Source: Prochlorococcus sp. AG-670-O13 (GTDB lineage: Bacteria; Cyanobacteriota; Cyanobacteriia; PCC-6307; Cyanobiaceae). From it: a DNA stretch of 46,403 nucleotides. Location: contig QCTB01000005.1 in the NCBI GenBank assembly GCA_003209055.1, forward strand, positions 1 through 46,403. The letters run 5' to 3'. Under the pieces are notes generated by a model. The model was not told where the DNA came from. It did no database searches and saw nothing but the letters and a program-made list of their open reading frames with translations. Within the stretch, counting starts at the first letter, position 1, and each line of letters starts with the position of its first letter. A program made the translations under genes and the position numbers. This document shows positions 28,373 to 37,448 of the stretch, piece by piece.

Positions 28373-30682
28373 TTAACTAAGTCCTACCCTTGCAATATCT
28401 AATACATCAGTCATTGATTTAATTTGATCAATCGTTTTGTTGAGCTGACTGTAACTTTCTAAACCAACACATAAATTAATTATTGCAGGTTTACCAAAAG
28501 CGGTTTTTACATTTGCATCACTAACATTTATTCCTTTATCAGACAATCTCATAAGAATATCTTTTAGGACTCCTACTCTATCTATAACTTCTATTCTGAG
28601 TTGAATTGGAAACTTATTGTCAAGAAATTTATTCTCTATGTTCCATGCAACAGGTAATCTTCTCTCTATTGGTATTGGGATAACGTTCTCGCAATCTCTT
28701 CTATGAATAGTGATACCATGATTACCTAAAGAGACAGTTCCAATTATTTCTTCCCCAGGAAGTGGACTGCAGCATTTTCCTATTCTGTAGTCTAGACCTT
28801 CCACACCAGAGATTGGTGATTTATTAGTTAGTTGTGATTTAGTTTTTATTGAATTATTTTTATTAATAAGAGTTTTTGCTATTTCAGAATTAGATTCATT
28901 TTTAATTTCTTCTGTTTGAATTTTAATTTCTTCTCTTAATCGATTCAAAACTTGATGTAAAGTTAAACCGCCAAATCCTAATGATGAGAGAAGATCTTCT
29001 GTTGTCTTTAAATTGCATCGATACGCAACTTTTTTCATTGCATCACTTGAAAGTAATGATTCAAATCCATTACGACCTATTTCTTTTTCAAGTAGTTCTT
29101 TTCCTCTCTTGATAGTTTCATCTCTATGGCTTTTTTTATACCACTGCCGAATTCTATTTTTAGCTGTTGGAGTAACTACAAAATTCAACCAATCTAAACT
29201 TGGAGTTGAATTATTATTAGTCAAAATTTCTATAAAGTCCCCATTTTGTAATGATGTAGATAGAGGAGAGAGCTTTTCATTGATTCTTATTCCATTACAA
29301 TGATTTCCTATTTCTGAATGTATTCTGTAAGCAAAATCGATCGCAGTTGATCCTTTCCTTAGACCAACAACATCTCCTTTTGGTGTGATTACAAATACTT
29401 CTTCATCGAATAAATCTTCTTTTATGGATGCTAGATAGTCATTATGATCTTTCTCATTACCTTCTTGTTGCCATTCTACTAGTTGTCTAAGCCAATTAAA
29501 TCTTTCTGCATTACTAGATGCGGGTGAACCACCTTCTTTATATTGCCAATGAGCAGCTATTCCAAATTCCGCAATTTGATGCATCGAGGTAGTTCTTATT
29601 TGCACTTCAATAGGTCTATGTCTTCCAATCACAGAAGTATGTAAGGATTGGTAGCCATTAGGTTTTGGTAAACCTATGTAATCTTTAAATCTACCTGGAA
29701 TAGGTCTAAAAGTATCATGAACGACTGCTAAAGCTTTATAACAGCTATCTGAATTCGCAACAATAATTCTTAAAGCAGCAACGTCATAAATCTCACTAAA
29801 TTGTTTTTGCTGTCTTTCCATTTTGCTCCAAATGCCATAGAGATGTTTTGGCCTTCCCGTAATTTCAAAATTTTCTAAACCTGATGAGACGAGGTTTTTC
29901 TTCATTAAATTTAAAGTAACGTCTAATCTTTTTTCTCTATCGCTTCTTTTAACAGCAATTTGATCTTTCAGATTTTTATATTCCTCTGGTTCAAGAAATT
30001 TAAATGCTAAATCTTCTAATTCCCATTTAAATCTATTTATTCCTAACCTATTTGCGAGAGGTGCATATATTTCTCTCGTTTCTCTTGCAATCCTCTCTTT
30101 TCTCTCTTCATTAAGCCATTGAATTGTTCTCATATTATGCAGTCGATCTGCAAGTTTAACTAAAACAACTCTTATGTCGCTTGCCATAGCTAAGAACATT
30201 TTTCTAAGATTTTCAGCCTGTGCTTCGGTTCTATTATTAAAGTGAATACCTCCTAATTTAGTTACACCCTCTACAAGAACTTTTACTTCTAAGCCAAAAT
30301 TAACTTCAATTTCCGAAAGAGCAATTCCTGTATCTTCAACGACATCATGTAATAGTCCAGCAGCTATAACTGATGCACTTGCACCTATTTCCTTGAGCAG
30401 ATCTGCAACAGCAATTGGATGAATTATATATGGCTCGCCACTTGCCCGAAGTTGACCATTATGAGCTTCATAGGCAAGTTTGAAAGCTTTTACTATAAGA
30501 TTTTGATTTGCATCATTTTTATTATTTGATATTTCATAGTTTTGAATATTTACAAGCAGCCAATTAGGGATTTTTATCTCATACTTCAAAGATTCACTTT
30601 CATAATTTTTATTTTCAGGCAAAATGATTGTTGAAACTTTAATTTCATTTTTCTCTTTTGAATTCGCAGTTGCCTCAGACAT
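28373..30682 (-). CDS. spoT: Bifunctional (p)ppGpp synthetase/hydrolase (RelA/SpoT, Rsh)
   Basis: A long-form RSH protein of 769 residues. The hydrolase HD motif is intact at about 112-113 (AAGLLHDVVEDTG). The synthetase domain has GRFKDYIGLPKPNGYQSLHT and IEVQIRTTSMHQIAEFG. The TGS domain (DFAYRIHSEIGNHCNGIRI), a CC region (GKCCSPLPGEEIIG) and a C-terminal ACT domain follow. Both activities therefore look possible, so a single enzyme could make and degrade the alarmone. It is divergent from the ABC ATPase gene. Confidence 0.95.
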   Translation of the reverse strand: MSEATANSKEKNEIKVSTIILPENKNYESESLKYEIKIPNWLLVNIQNYEISNNKNDANQNLIVKAFKLAYEAHNGQLRASGEPYIIHPIAVADLLKEIGASASVIAAGLLHDVVEDTGIALSEIEVNFGLEVKVLVEGVTKLGGIHFNNRTEAQAENLRKMFLAMASDIRVVLVKLADRLHNMRTIQWLNEERKERIARETREIYAPLANRLGINRFKWELEDLAFKFLEPEEYKNLKDQIAVKRSDREKRLDVTLNLMKKNLVSSGLENFEITGRPKHLYGIWSKMERQQKQFSEIYDVAALRIIVANSDSCYKALAVVHDTFRPIPGRFKDYIGLPKPNGYQSLHTSVIGRHRPIEVQIRTTSMHQIAEFGIAAHWQYKEGGSPASSNAERFNWLRQLVEWQQEGNEKDHNDYLASIKEDLFDEEVFVITPKGDVVGLRKGSTAIDFAYRIHSEIGNHCNGIRINEKLSPLSTSLQNGDFIEILTNNNSTPSLDWLNFVVTPTAKNRIRQWYKKSHRDETIKRGKELLEKEIGRNGFESLLSSDAMKKVAYRCNLKTTEDLLSSLGFGGLTLHQVLNRLREEIKIQTEEIKNESNSEIAKTLINKNNSIKTKSQLTNKSPISGVEGLDYRIGKCCSPLPGEEIIGTVSLGNHGITIHRRDCENVIPIPIERRLPVAWNIENKFLDNKFPIQLRIEVIDRVGVLKDILMRLSDKGINVSDANVKTAFGKPAIINLCVGLESYSQLNKTIDQIKSMTDVLDIARVGLS

Positions 30683-30737
30683 ATAATGGTCCTTTAGATT
30701 TATTTTATTTAGGACTAGAGAAATTTGCTACAAAATT

Positions 30738-32333
30738 ATGAAAATAAATAAAAGTAAAATTCTTGAAATCAGGAATCTAAATGTCAAATATGGTCCTAAG
30801 CAGAAATCTATCATAAAAAATCTTAAATTAGATCTTGTTAAAGGAGATCACTTGGCAATAATAGGTCCTTCTGGATGCGGTAAAACTACATTTGCAAAAA
30901 CAATTGTGAATATGCTTCCTGAAGGATCAATTACTGAGGGTTTTATAAAAATATATGGGGAGGATATCACGAAAATTGATAAAAAAGAAATTCAATTATT
31001 TAGGAGAAATAATTTTGGATTTATTTATCAAGATTCTATAAAAAAACTTAATCCATTAATGACTGTTGGAGATCATTTAAAAGAATTATTTGAAACACAC
31101 TTTAAAAAAAAATCTCCTTTAATTATTAAAGATTTAGTAGAAGAAAATTTTAGAAAAGTAGGAATAGATTTTGATAGATTAGATTCATTCCCTCATGAAT
31201 TTAGTGGAGGGATGAGACAAAGAGTTTCAATTGCAATGGCTTTAGCTTTGAAACCAAAAATATTAATAGCAGATGAACCTACAACGAGCCTAGATACTAA
31301 GACTAGTTTTGAAGTAATGAATCAAATGATTTGTTTATGTGAGCAATCTGGGACTACTTTGTTTTTGATAAGTCATGATATTAATCTCGCAGCAAAGTGG
31401 TGTAAAAAAGTTGTCATAATGGATCATGGGTCAATTCAAGAGCAAGGAAATATAAAAGAATTTTTACAATCTCCTAAATCAGTAATTGGAGAAAAATTGG
31501 TAAATGCATCAAATATATCTTTGAAGCCAAGACAACAAGTTAATGCTACAAATAGTGTTGTTTTAGAGGTAAATAATGTAAGACATTGGTATAAATTAAA
31601 TTCCTCAATTTTTCGCCCCAAATGGAATAAGGCTTTAAATGAAGTCAGTTTTAAATTATACCGAAATGAAGTGCTTGGTATTGTTGGATCTTCTGGTAGT
31701 GGGAAAAGCACTTTATGTAGAGCTTTAATAGGGCTTTTAAAGGTTAGAGGAGGTGAAATAAAAGTTTATGAGAGAAATTATGAATTAAATCAAAAAAATT
31801 CTAATAAGTTTAAAAATATACAAATAGTTTTCCAAGATCCTTTTTCAAGTTTGAATCCAAAAATGAAAATTAAAAATATCTTGAAGGACATATTTTTAAT
31901 TCAAAAAATATCTAATGAAAATTTTATTCAAAATGAGATTAAACTAATTTTAAAAAATTTAAATCTACCTTTAGATTCTAAATTCTTAAATTCATATCCA
32001 AGTCAATTGTCTGGAGGTCAATTACAAAGAATTTCAATTGCAAGATCATTATTGCTTAAACCAAAAGTCCTTATCTGTGATGAAAGTGTAAATATGTTAG
32101 ATGCATATATAAAAGTTGAGATACTTGATTTACTTAGAAAGATACAAGAAAAAATGGATTTAACTATAATTTTTATTACTCATGATTTAGGAATTGCGAA
32201 AAATTTTTGTAATAGATTATTAGTTATGAATTATGGACAGATTATTGAAGAAGGCGATTCAGATACTGTTTTTACTAATCCTAAGAATGATATTACAAAA
32301 GCTTTAGTAAAAAGCTCCTTAAACCTTAATTGA
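30738..32333 (+). CDS. Twin-domain ABC transporter ATPase (oligopeptide/nickel type)
   Basis: A 531-residue fusion of two ABC ATPase domains, like the Dpp/Opp and GsiA/YejF families. Domain 1 has Walker A GPSGCGKTT (about 43-51), signature FSGGMRQRVSIA, Walker B ILIADEPTTSLD and switch His in ISHD. Domain 2 has GSSGSGKST (about 317-325), LSGGQLQRISIARSL, VLICDESVNMLDAY and ITHD. The second D-loop is unusual (NMLD rather than SALD). No permease or binding-protein gene is adjacent, so partners must lie elsewhere. It overlaps the rluD 3' end by 15 bases. Confidence 0.92.
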   Translation: MKINKSKILEIRNLNVKYGPKQKSIIKNLKLDLVKGDHLAIIGPSGCGKTTFAKTIVNMLPEGSITEGFIKIYGEDITKIDKKEIQLFRRNNFGFIYQDSIKKLNPLMTVGDHLKELFETHFKKKSPLIIKDLVEENFRKVGIDFDRLDSFPHEFSGGMRQRVSIAMALALKPKILIADEPTTSLDTKTSFEVMNQMICLCEQSGTTLFLISHDINLAAKWCKKVVIMDHGSIQEQGNIKEFLQSPKSVIGEKLVNASNISLKPRQQVNATNSVVLEVNNVRHWYKLNSSIFRPKWNKALNEVSFKLYRNEVLGIVGSSGSGKSTLCRALIGLLKVRGGEIKVYERNYELNQKNSNKFKNIQIVFQDPFSSLNPKMKIKNILKDIFLIQKISNENFIQNEIKLILKNLNLPLDSKFLNSYPSQLSGGQLQRISIARSLLLKPKVLICDESVNMLDAYIKVEILDLLRKIQEKMDLTIIFITHDLGIAKNFCNRLLVMNYGQIIEEGDSDTVFTNPKNDITKALVKSSLNLN

Positions 32334-33287
32334 TTTTTTTAAGACCCTCAATAATTTCTGAAAATCTTGGGGTAATTCTGCTTCAAATTTCATTTCTTCT
32401 CCATTTATAGGATGAAAAAGTCCTAGCTCTACAGCATGTAAAGCTTGACCATCTAATCTGCAAGGAAGCTTTTTACACCTCCCATATAAAGGATCACCAA
32501 GAATAGGGTGATTTATATGTGCACAATGAACTCTTATTTGATGAGTTCTCCCAGTGTCTAATTTGAACCTCATTAATGAGTAATTACCTAATCTCTCTAA
32601 TAATTTCCAGTAAGTACATGCATATCTCCCAGAATTTTCATCAACTACCGCATATTTCAATCTATTTAGTTTATCTCTACCTATATGACCAATAATTTTT
32701 CCTTCAGAAGTATTTGGTACTCCATGAATTACCGCAATATAGTTCCTTTTAGCAATTTTTTCTCTAATCTGTATTTGGAGATTAACAAGTGATTCTTGGC
32801 TTTTTGCTACAACCATACAGCCAGAGGTGTCTTTATCTAATCTATGAACTATCCCAGGTCTTAACTTTCCATTTATTCCAGGTAAATCTTTACAGTGAAA
32901 AAGTAGTCCATTTACCAAGGTTCCTGTTTTATGTCCAGGGGCTGGATGGACTATTAACCCTGATTGTTTGTTAATTACAATGATATGTTCATCTTCAAAA
33001 ATAATATTTAAGTTCATCTTTTCTGGCTTCAGATAGATTAGAGGTTCTGGAGGAGGCATCCAAATTTGTATATTATCTCCTGTTTTTAGTGGAGTTTTAG
33101 CTTTTGCAGTTTTGTAGTTAACAAGAACTAATCCTGCATTTATAAAATATTGTATTCTTGCTCTACTTTGTTCTGGTCTTTTGCTTACTAGCCACCTATC
33201 GAGTCGCATAGGAAGAGGTAGCTCATAAATAATTTCTATAAGCTCACCTTCCCCTACTCCAAATGAGTTTTTATTAATTGATTTCAT
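32319..33287 (-). CDS. rluD: 23S rRNA pseudouridine synthase, RluD-like
   Basis: A RluA/RluD family pseudouridine synthase of 322 residues. An N-terminal S4 domain (RLDRWLVSKRPEQSRARIQ) precedes the catalytic domain with PGIVHRLDKDTSGCMVVAKS, containing the catalytic Asp, and GRTHQIRVHCAHINHPILGD. RluD-type specificity is inferred from the S4 plus catalytic layout. Its ATG overlaps the rbgA stop (ATGA), so the two ribosome-related genes are coupled. Confidence 0.93.
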   Translation of the reverse strand: MKSINKNSFGVGEGELIEIIYELPLPMRLDRWLVSKRPEQSRARIQYFINAGLVLVNYKTAKAKTPLKTGDNIQIWMPPPEPLIYLKPEKMNLNIIFEDEHIIVINKQSGLIVHPAPGHKTGTLVNGLLFHCKDLPGINGKLRPGIVHRLDKDTSGCMVVAKSQESLVNLQIQIREKIAKRNYIAVIHGVPNTSEGKIIGHIGRDKLNRLKYAVVDENSGRYACTYWKLLERLGNYSLMRFKLDTGRTHQIRVHCAHINHPILGDPLYGRCKKLPCRLDGQALHAVELGLFHPINGEEMKFEAELPQDFQKLLRVLKKSIKV

Positions 33288-34150
33288 ATTGGTACTTCCA
33301 AAGCAATCTTTCCAAGCATTTGATTACGATAATCTTCTAATAATTTGTGAGCCATTCTTCTTCTGTCACCTGAAGTATGTTTTAAAGCTACTAAATCAAT
33401 CCATTCTTGTGGGCTATCAGTATTTTTTAATATATCAACTCCATATCTATGAGATATCTTTGTTAGAGAAATATTCGCATTTTTATCTTCTTTTAATTTA
33501 AAAATTATTTTTATAAACTCAATGGCAACACTCTCTATTTCATAAGCAGCCTCTCCAATATCATCGCAAAGTGCCAGATTTAGAGCTGCTTGTTGATTAT
33601 CTAAATTAGGGGGTATAACGCCGGGAGCATCAAGCAAGTCTATACCACTCTCTAGCCTGATCCATCTGAGATTACGAGTTACTCCAGCTTTCCTAGCACT
33701 TTCTACAACTTTTTTCTTGGCGATTCTATTTATTAATGCAGATTTTCCAACATTAGGAAAACCGAGGGTAAGAGCTCTGATTGGCCTAATCTTCATTCCT
33801 CTCGATAATCTTCTATTGTCAATTGATAGTCGGGATTCCTTAGCAGATTTGCAAATTTCTTTTATTCCTTTCCCATTTTTTGCGTCGCACCAAAGAGGAT
33901 ATATTTCATCTTTTTTAAACCACTTGTTCCAATTAGTTATAGTTTCTGGTGCTATCATATCTGCTCGATTTATAACAAGGATATGTTTTTTGTTTGTGAT
34001 CCATTTATTGAGATGAGGATGACCTGTTGATAAAGGAATTCTTGCATCTCTAACTTCTATAATTAAATCTACTCTTTTTATAACTTCAGATAGTTTTTTT
34101 TCGGCTTTAGCAATATGGCCTGGGTACCATTGAATTCTTGGTATATCCAC
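33284..34150 (-). CDS. rbgA: Ribosome biogenesis GTPase RbgA/YlqF
   Basis: A circularly permuted GTPase of 288 residues that helps late assembly of the large ribosomal subunit. Motif order is permuted: VINRADM (G4) first, then LGFPNVGKSALINR (G1) and DAPGVIPP (G3). The N-terminal QWYPGHIAKAEK is a YlqF hallmark. The start is GTG (complement of 34148-34150). It lies upstream of rluD in a two-gene operon and is divergent from pgk across 226 bases. Confidence 0.95.
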   Translation of the reverse strand: MDIPRIQWYPGHIAKAEKKLSEVIKRVDLIIEVRDARIPLSTGHPHLNKWITNKKHILVINRADMIAPETITNWNKWFKKDEIYPLWCDAKNGKGIKEICKSAKESRLSIDNRRLSRGMKIRPIRALTLGFPNVGKSALINRIAKKKVVESARKAGVTRNLRWIRLESGIDLLDAPGVIPPNLDNQQAALNLALCDDIGEAAYEIESVAIEFIKIIFKLKEDKNANISLTKISHRYGVDILKNTDSPQEWIDLVALKHTSGDRRRMAHKLLEDYRNQMLGKIALEVPI

Positions 34151-34301
34151 TTGATTAAATCCAATAAATTGTATTTTTATATCTTTTTAATATTATAAAT
34201 TCCAAAAGTAATTTCAATTAATACTAATGCAAAAATTAAAATTTTTTTCATTTTATAAATTTTATATTTAAACTAAATTTTTAAAATTTATTAAGGCATA
34301 A

Positions 34302-34344
34302 GTAACAGTTACTACTTTTTAACCCAATAAGCTCAAATTAACGT
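34302..34344 (+). promoter_or_regulatory. Putative NtcA-type promoter of pgk
   Basis: GTA-ACAGTTAC-TAC at 34302-34315 matches the NtcA box GTAN8TAC. It is followed after 23 bases by TAACGT (34339-34344), a TAN3T -10 box. This is the canonical spacing for NtcA-activated cyanobacterial promoters. Transcription would begin near 34351, about 26 bases before the pgk start. I saw no other full match of this kind in the intergenic gaps I scanned. The rest of 34151-34376 is AT-rich and I see nothing further in it. Chance occurrence of GTAN8TAC in AT-rich DNA is not negligible. Confidence 0.45.
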
Positions 34345-34376
34345 TAGGGTTTCATGGTAAAAAACAGAGTGTTTTA

Positions 34377-35585
34377 ATGTCGAAGTTATCTCTTTCCAGT
34401 CTTGATAAGTCTCAATTAAAAGGAAAAAAAGTTCTTGTAAGGGTTGATTTTAATGTTCCTTTAAATGATAGTGGTCAAATAACTGATGATACTAGAATTA
34501 GAGCAGCAATTCCTACAATTAAATATCTTATAAATAACTCTGCGAAAGTTGTACTAGCTGCTCATTTTGGAAGACCTAAAGGTAAAGTCAATGAGAAAAT
34601 GAGATTAACTCCAGTTGCTTCTAGATTAAGCGAAATATTGGAAAATAAAGTTGATTTAACTGAAAGCTGTATAGGTGAAGACGCTATTGCCAAATCTAAA
34701 AATTTAAAAGAGGGAGATGTTTTGTTATTAGAAAATGTTCGTTTTTATGAGGAGGAAGAAAAAAATGATTTAGATTTTGCTAAAAATTTAGCTGCTCATG
34801 CAGATATGTTTGTTAACGATGCATTTGGTGCTGCCCATAGAGCCCATGCTTCAACTCAAGGAGTTACCAAATTTTTAGAACCTTCTGTAGCAGGATTTTT
34901 ATTAGAAAAAGAGTTGAAATATTTACAAGGGGCCATAGATGCTCCAAAACGCCCCCTTGCAGCAATAGTAGGAGGTTCTAAGGTAAGTAGCAAAATTGGA
35001 GTTTTGGATTCTCTTCTGGATAAATGTGACAAAATTATTATTGGTGGAGGTATGATTTTTACTTTCTATAAGGCAAGAGGACTTGATGTTGGAAAGAGTC
35101 TTGTTGAGGAAGACAAACTTGAGTTGGCAAGAAATTTAGAGGCAAAAGCAAAAATTAAAGGAGTTGAGCTGCTATTACCATCTGATGTAGTACTCGCTAA
35201 TAAGTTCTCTCCCACTGCTGAAAGTAAAGTCTCTCAAATAGATTCAATAAGTGGAGACTGGATGGGACTAGACATTGGGCCACAATCAATAAAAGTTTTC
35301 CAAAATGCACTTGCTGAATGCAAAACAATTATTTGGAATGGCCCAATGGGTGTTTTTGAATTTGATAAATTTGCCAAAGGTACTAATTCAATTGCTACAA
35401 CCCTTGCAGATTTAAGTTCTTTCTCTGAGGTTTGTACAATCATTGGTGGAGGTGATTCTGTTGCGGCTGTTGAGAAAGCTGGATTAGCTGAAAAAATGTC
35501 TCATATTTCTACTGGAGGAGGTGCAAGTTTAGAACTTTTGGAAGGTAAAATTTTACCTGGGGTAGCTTCGTTAAAAGAATCCTAA
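34377..35585 (+). CDS. pgk: Phosphoglycerate kinase
   Basis: Interconverts 3-phosphoglycerate and 1,3-bisphosphoglycerate in the Calvin cycle and glycolysis. The 402-residue protein shows [55 protein letters not shown] and the ATP-binding [13 protein letters not shown]. Length and motif order fit a full-length enzyme. It starts with ATG and its stop is one base from the stop of the convergent secreted-protein gene. Its upstream region holds a possible NtcA site. Confidence 0.97.
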   Translation: MSKLSLSSLDKSQLKGKKVLVRVDFNVPLNDSGQITDDTRIRAAIPTIKYLINNSAKVVLAAHFGRPKGKVNEKMRLTPVASRLSEILENKVDLTESCIGEDAIAKSKNLKEGDVLLLENVRFYEEEEKNDLDFAKNLAAHADMFVNDAFGAAHRAHASTQGVTKFLEPSVAGFLLEKELKYLQGAIDAPKRPLAAIVGGSKVSSKIGVLDSLLDKCDKIIIGGGMIFTFYKARGLDVGKSLVEEDKLELARNLEAKAKIKGVELLLPSDVVLANKFSPTAESKVSQIDSISGDWMGLDIGPQSIKVFQNALAECKTIIWNGPMGVFEFDKFAKGTNSIATTLADLSSFSEVCTIIGGGDSVAAVEKAGLAEKMSHISTGGGASLELLEGKILPGVASLKES

Positions 35586-35586
35586 A

Positions 35587-36318
35587 TTATATTTTTTCAA
35601 CAATCTCAATGCTTTTTGTGAAAGAAATAATTCCCTTTGGATGAGCTATAATGCCTGTCCATACTTGCGTAGTTGGTTTGGAAGATGCTCTAGTCGTTTT
35701 AAAAATACCTCCAGAAACTAAAGGCTCAATAATAATATCTTGTTTTAGATAAGAGTCATCCTGATGAGATATTATTCCTCCAGCTATTATTACATCATTC
35801 AGTGGTTTTTTTAGAATAATATCAATATCATATTTTGTACCTGTAAGAACTTTATCTGGAATACTAAAAATAATATCTATTTCGTTTTTGTCATTTCTAA
35901 TAGTGGTTAATAAATCTTTAATTTTCCCATTAATTATTTTGTCGTTGAGAATAGAAAATGAATACTTAAAATTTGATTCAAGAAGGTATATTTCATTATT
36001 GACAATTTTCTCTCCAAAAACTTTGATATCAAATATTTTTTTATTAGGATTTTTTTTGCTTGATTTTTTAATTTGCCATTTTGAATTAGGAAAGTCTTTG
36101 ATTATATTAGAAAATTTTTCTTGAATTTTAAAGCTTTCTTCTTCATTGAAATTATCTTTTATCAATTTTAAGTTTCTAGAATTTAATGCATTTTCAAGAT
36201 TTTTTCTTATGTCAACTTTTGTATTTTGGGTGATTGCTAATTTTGGAAAAATAAGATAAATAAATATATATATGTATATTCCTAATTTTGCAAACGAATT
36301 TAAATTTAGCATTTTCAT
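35587..36318 (-). CDS. Unknown secreted protein
   Basis: I do not recognise this 243-residue protein. It has a hydrophobic N-terminal segment (GIYIYIFIYLIFPKLAI) read as a signal peptide, with possible cleavage near residue 30. The first half is Lys/Asn-rich and may be a helical or NTF2-like domain. The second half (from about 140) looks beta-rich, ending in KGIISFTKSIEIVEKI, and suggests a small beta-sandwich. No catalytic motif is visible. Starts at 36318 or two codons later at 36312 are both possible. It is convergent with pgk and divergent from murG. Confidence 0.7.
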   Translation of the reverse strand: MKMLNLNSFAKLGIYIYIFIYLIFPKLAITQNTKVDIRKNLENALNSRNLKLIKDNFNEEESFKIQEKFSNIIKDFPNSKWQIKKSSKKNPNKKIFDIKVFGEKIVNNEIYLLESNFKYSFSILNDKIINGKIKDLLTTIRNDKNEIDIIFSIPDKVLTGTKYDIDIILKKPLNDVIIAGGIISHQDDSYLKQDIIIEPLVSGGIFKTTRASSKPTTQVWTGIIAHPKGIISFTKSIEIVEKI

Positions 36319-36353
36319 AACTTTCTTTTTTTATTTTACTTATTTAATTTTTA

Positions 36354-37448
36354 ATGTCTAAAGAAAGAAATAATTTATTAATTGCGGCAAGTGGAACTGG
36401 AGGACATATATTTCCTGCTTTAGCAGTTTCTAAAAAAGTTGAAAAAAATTGGAATATTAATTGGTTAGGTGTGCACCAAAGACTTGATTCTGGATTAATA
36501 CCAAGAAAATATAATCTTTTGACTTTAAAACTTAAGACTCCCAAAAAAAATATTTTTATAGGTTTTCAATATCTCACAATTTTACTTTCAACTTTTAATA
36601 TTATTAAAATCCTCAAAGAAAAAAAAATTAATCTAGTCTTTACAACTGGTGGATATATTTCAGCTCCTACAATAATTGCAGCAAAATTACTTAGAATTCC
36701 TGTAATTATTCATGAATCAAATTTAATACCAGGAACCGTTACAAAATATTTTGGCTTTTTATGTAAATTTGTTCTTATGGGATTTAAAGAGACAAATTCT
36801 TATTTGAAACATTGTAAAACTATTTTTACAGGAACGCCTCTTAGGGAGCAGTTTTATCAAACTAATCCTTTACCAGAATGGGTTCCAAAAGGAAAAGGTC
36901 CTCTTCTAATTGTTATGGGTGGAAGTCAAGGCGCGAATGGTATAAATCAAATTCTTTATAGTTCTCTTGATTTTTTAATACAACAAAATTTTCGAATAGT
37001 TCACATTATTGGACAACATAATTTAGGTAATTCCCAAAATATAAATTCTAAAAATTATGTTCAAAAAAAATTTACTAATGAGATTGCATCTTTGATGCAG
37101 AACTGTGATCTTGTAATATCAAGATCAGGCGCAGGAACAATAAATGAACTTATACATACTGGAAAACCATCAATTCTAATTCCATATCCAAACTCGAAAA
37201 ATAATCATCAAGAAAAAAATGCAATGATTCTTTCTTCAATTGGGGGTTCAATTTTAATTAATCAAAATAAAATATCCAAGGAATTTTTTGAAGAGACCTT
37301 GAAAAGGATCTTTAAAAATAAATTAAAAATAGGCAAACCTAAATATGACATTTTAGATTTAATGATAGAAAATATGAAAAATCTTCATTCCTTACAACCT
37401 ACAAATGAGATTAAAAAATTAATAAACTATTTTCTAAAAGAATTTTGA
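36354..37448 (+). CDS. murG: UDP-N-acetylglucosamine transferase MurG
   Basis: Adds GlcNAc to lipid I to make lipid II for peptidoglycan, at the cytoplasmic face of the inner membrane. The 364-residue GT28 protein has the N-terminal loop ASGTGGHIFPALA, VMGGSQGANGINQ and the nucleotide-binding SRSGAGTINELIHTGKPSIL. It stands alone, outside a dcw cluster. Its 3' end overlaps that of the convergent aminotransferase gene by 22 bases, the longest such overlap in the window. Confidence 0.95.
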   Translation: MSKERNNLLIAASGTGGHIFPALAVSKKVEKNWNINWLGVHQRLDSGLIPRKYNLLTLKLKTPKKNIFIGFQYLTILLSTFNIIKILKEKKINLVFTTGGYISAPTIIAAKLLRIPVIIHESNLIPGTVTKYFGFLCKFVLMGFKETNSYLKHCKTIFTGTPLREQFYQTNPLPEWVPKGKGPLLIVMGGSQGANGINQILYSSLDFLIQQNFRIVHIIGQHNLGNSQNINSKNYVQKKFTNEIASLMQNCDLVISRSGAGTINELIHTGKPSILIPYPNSKNNHQEKNAMILSSIGGSILINQNKISKEFFEETLKRIFKNKLKIGKPKYDILDLMIENMKNLHSLQPTNEIKKLINYFLKEF

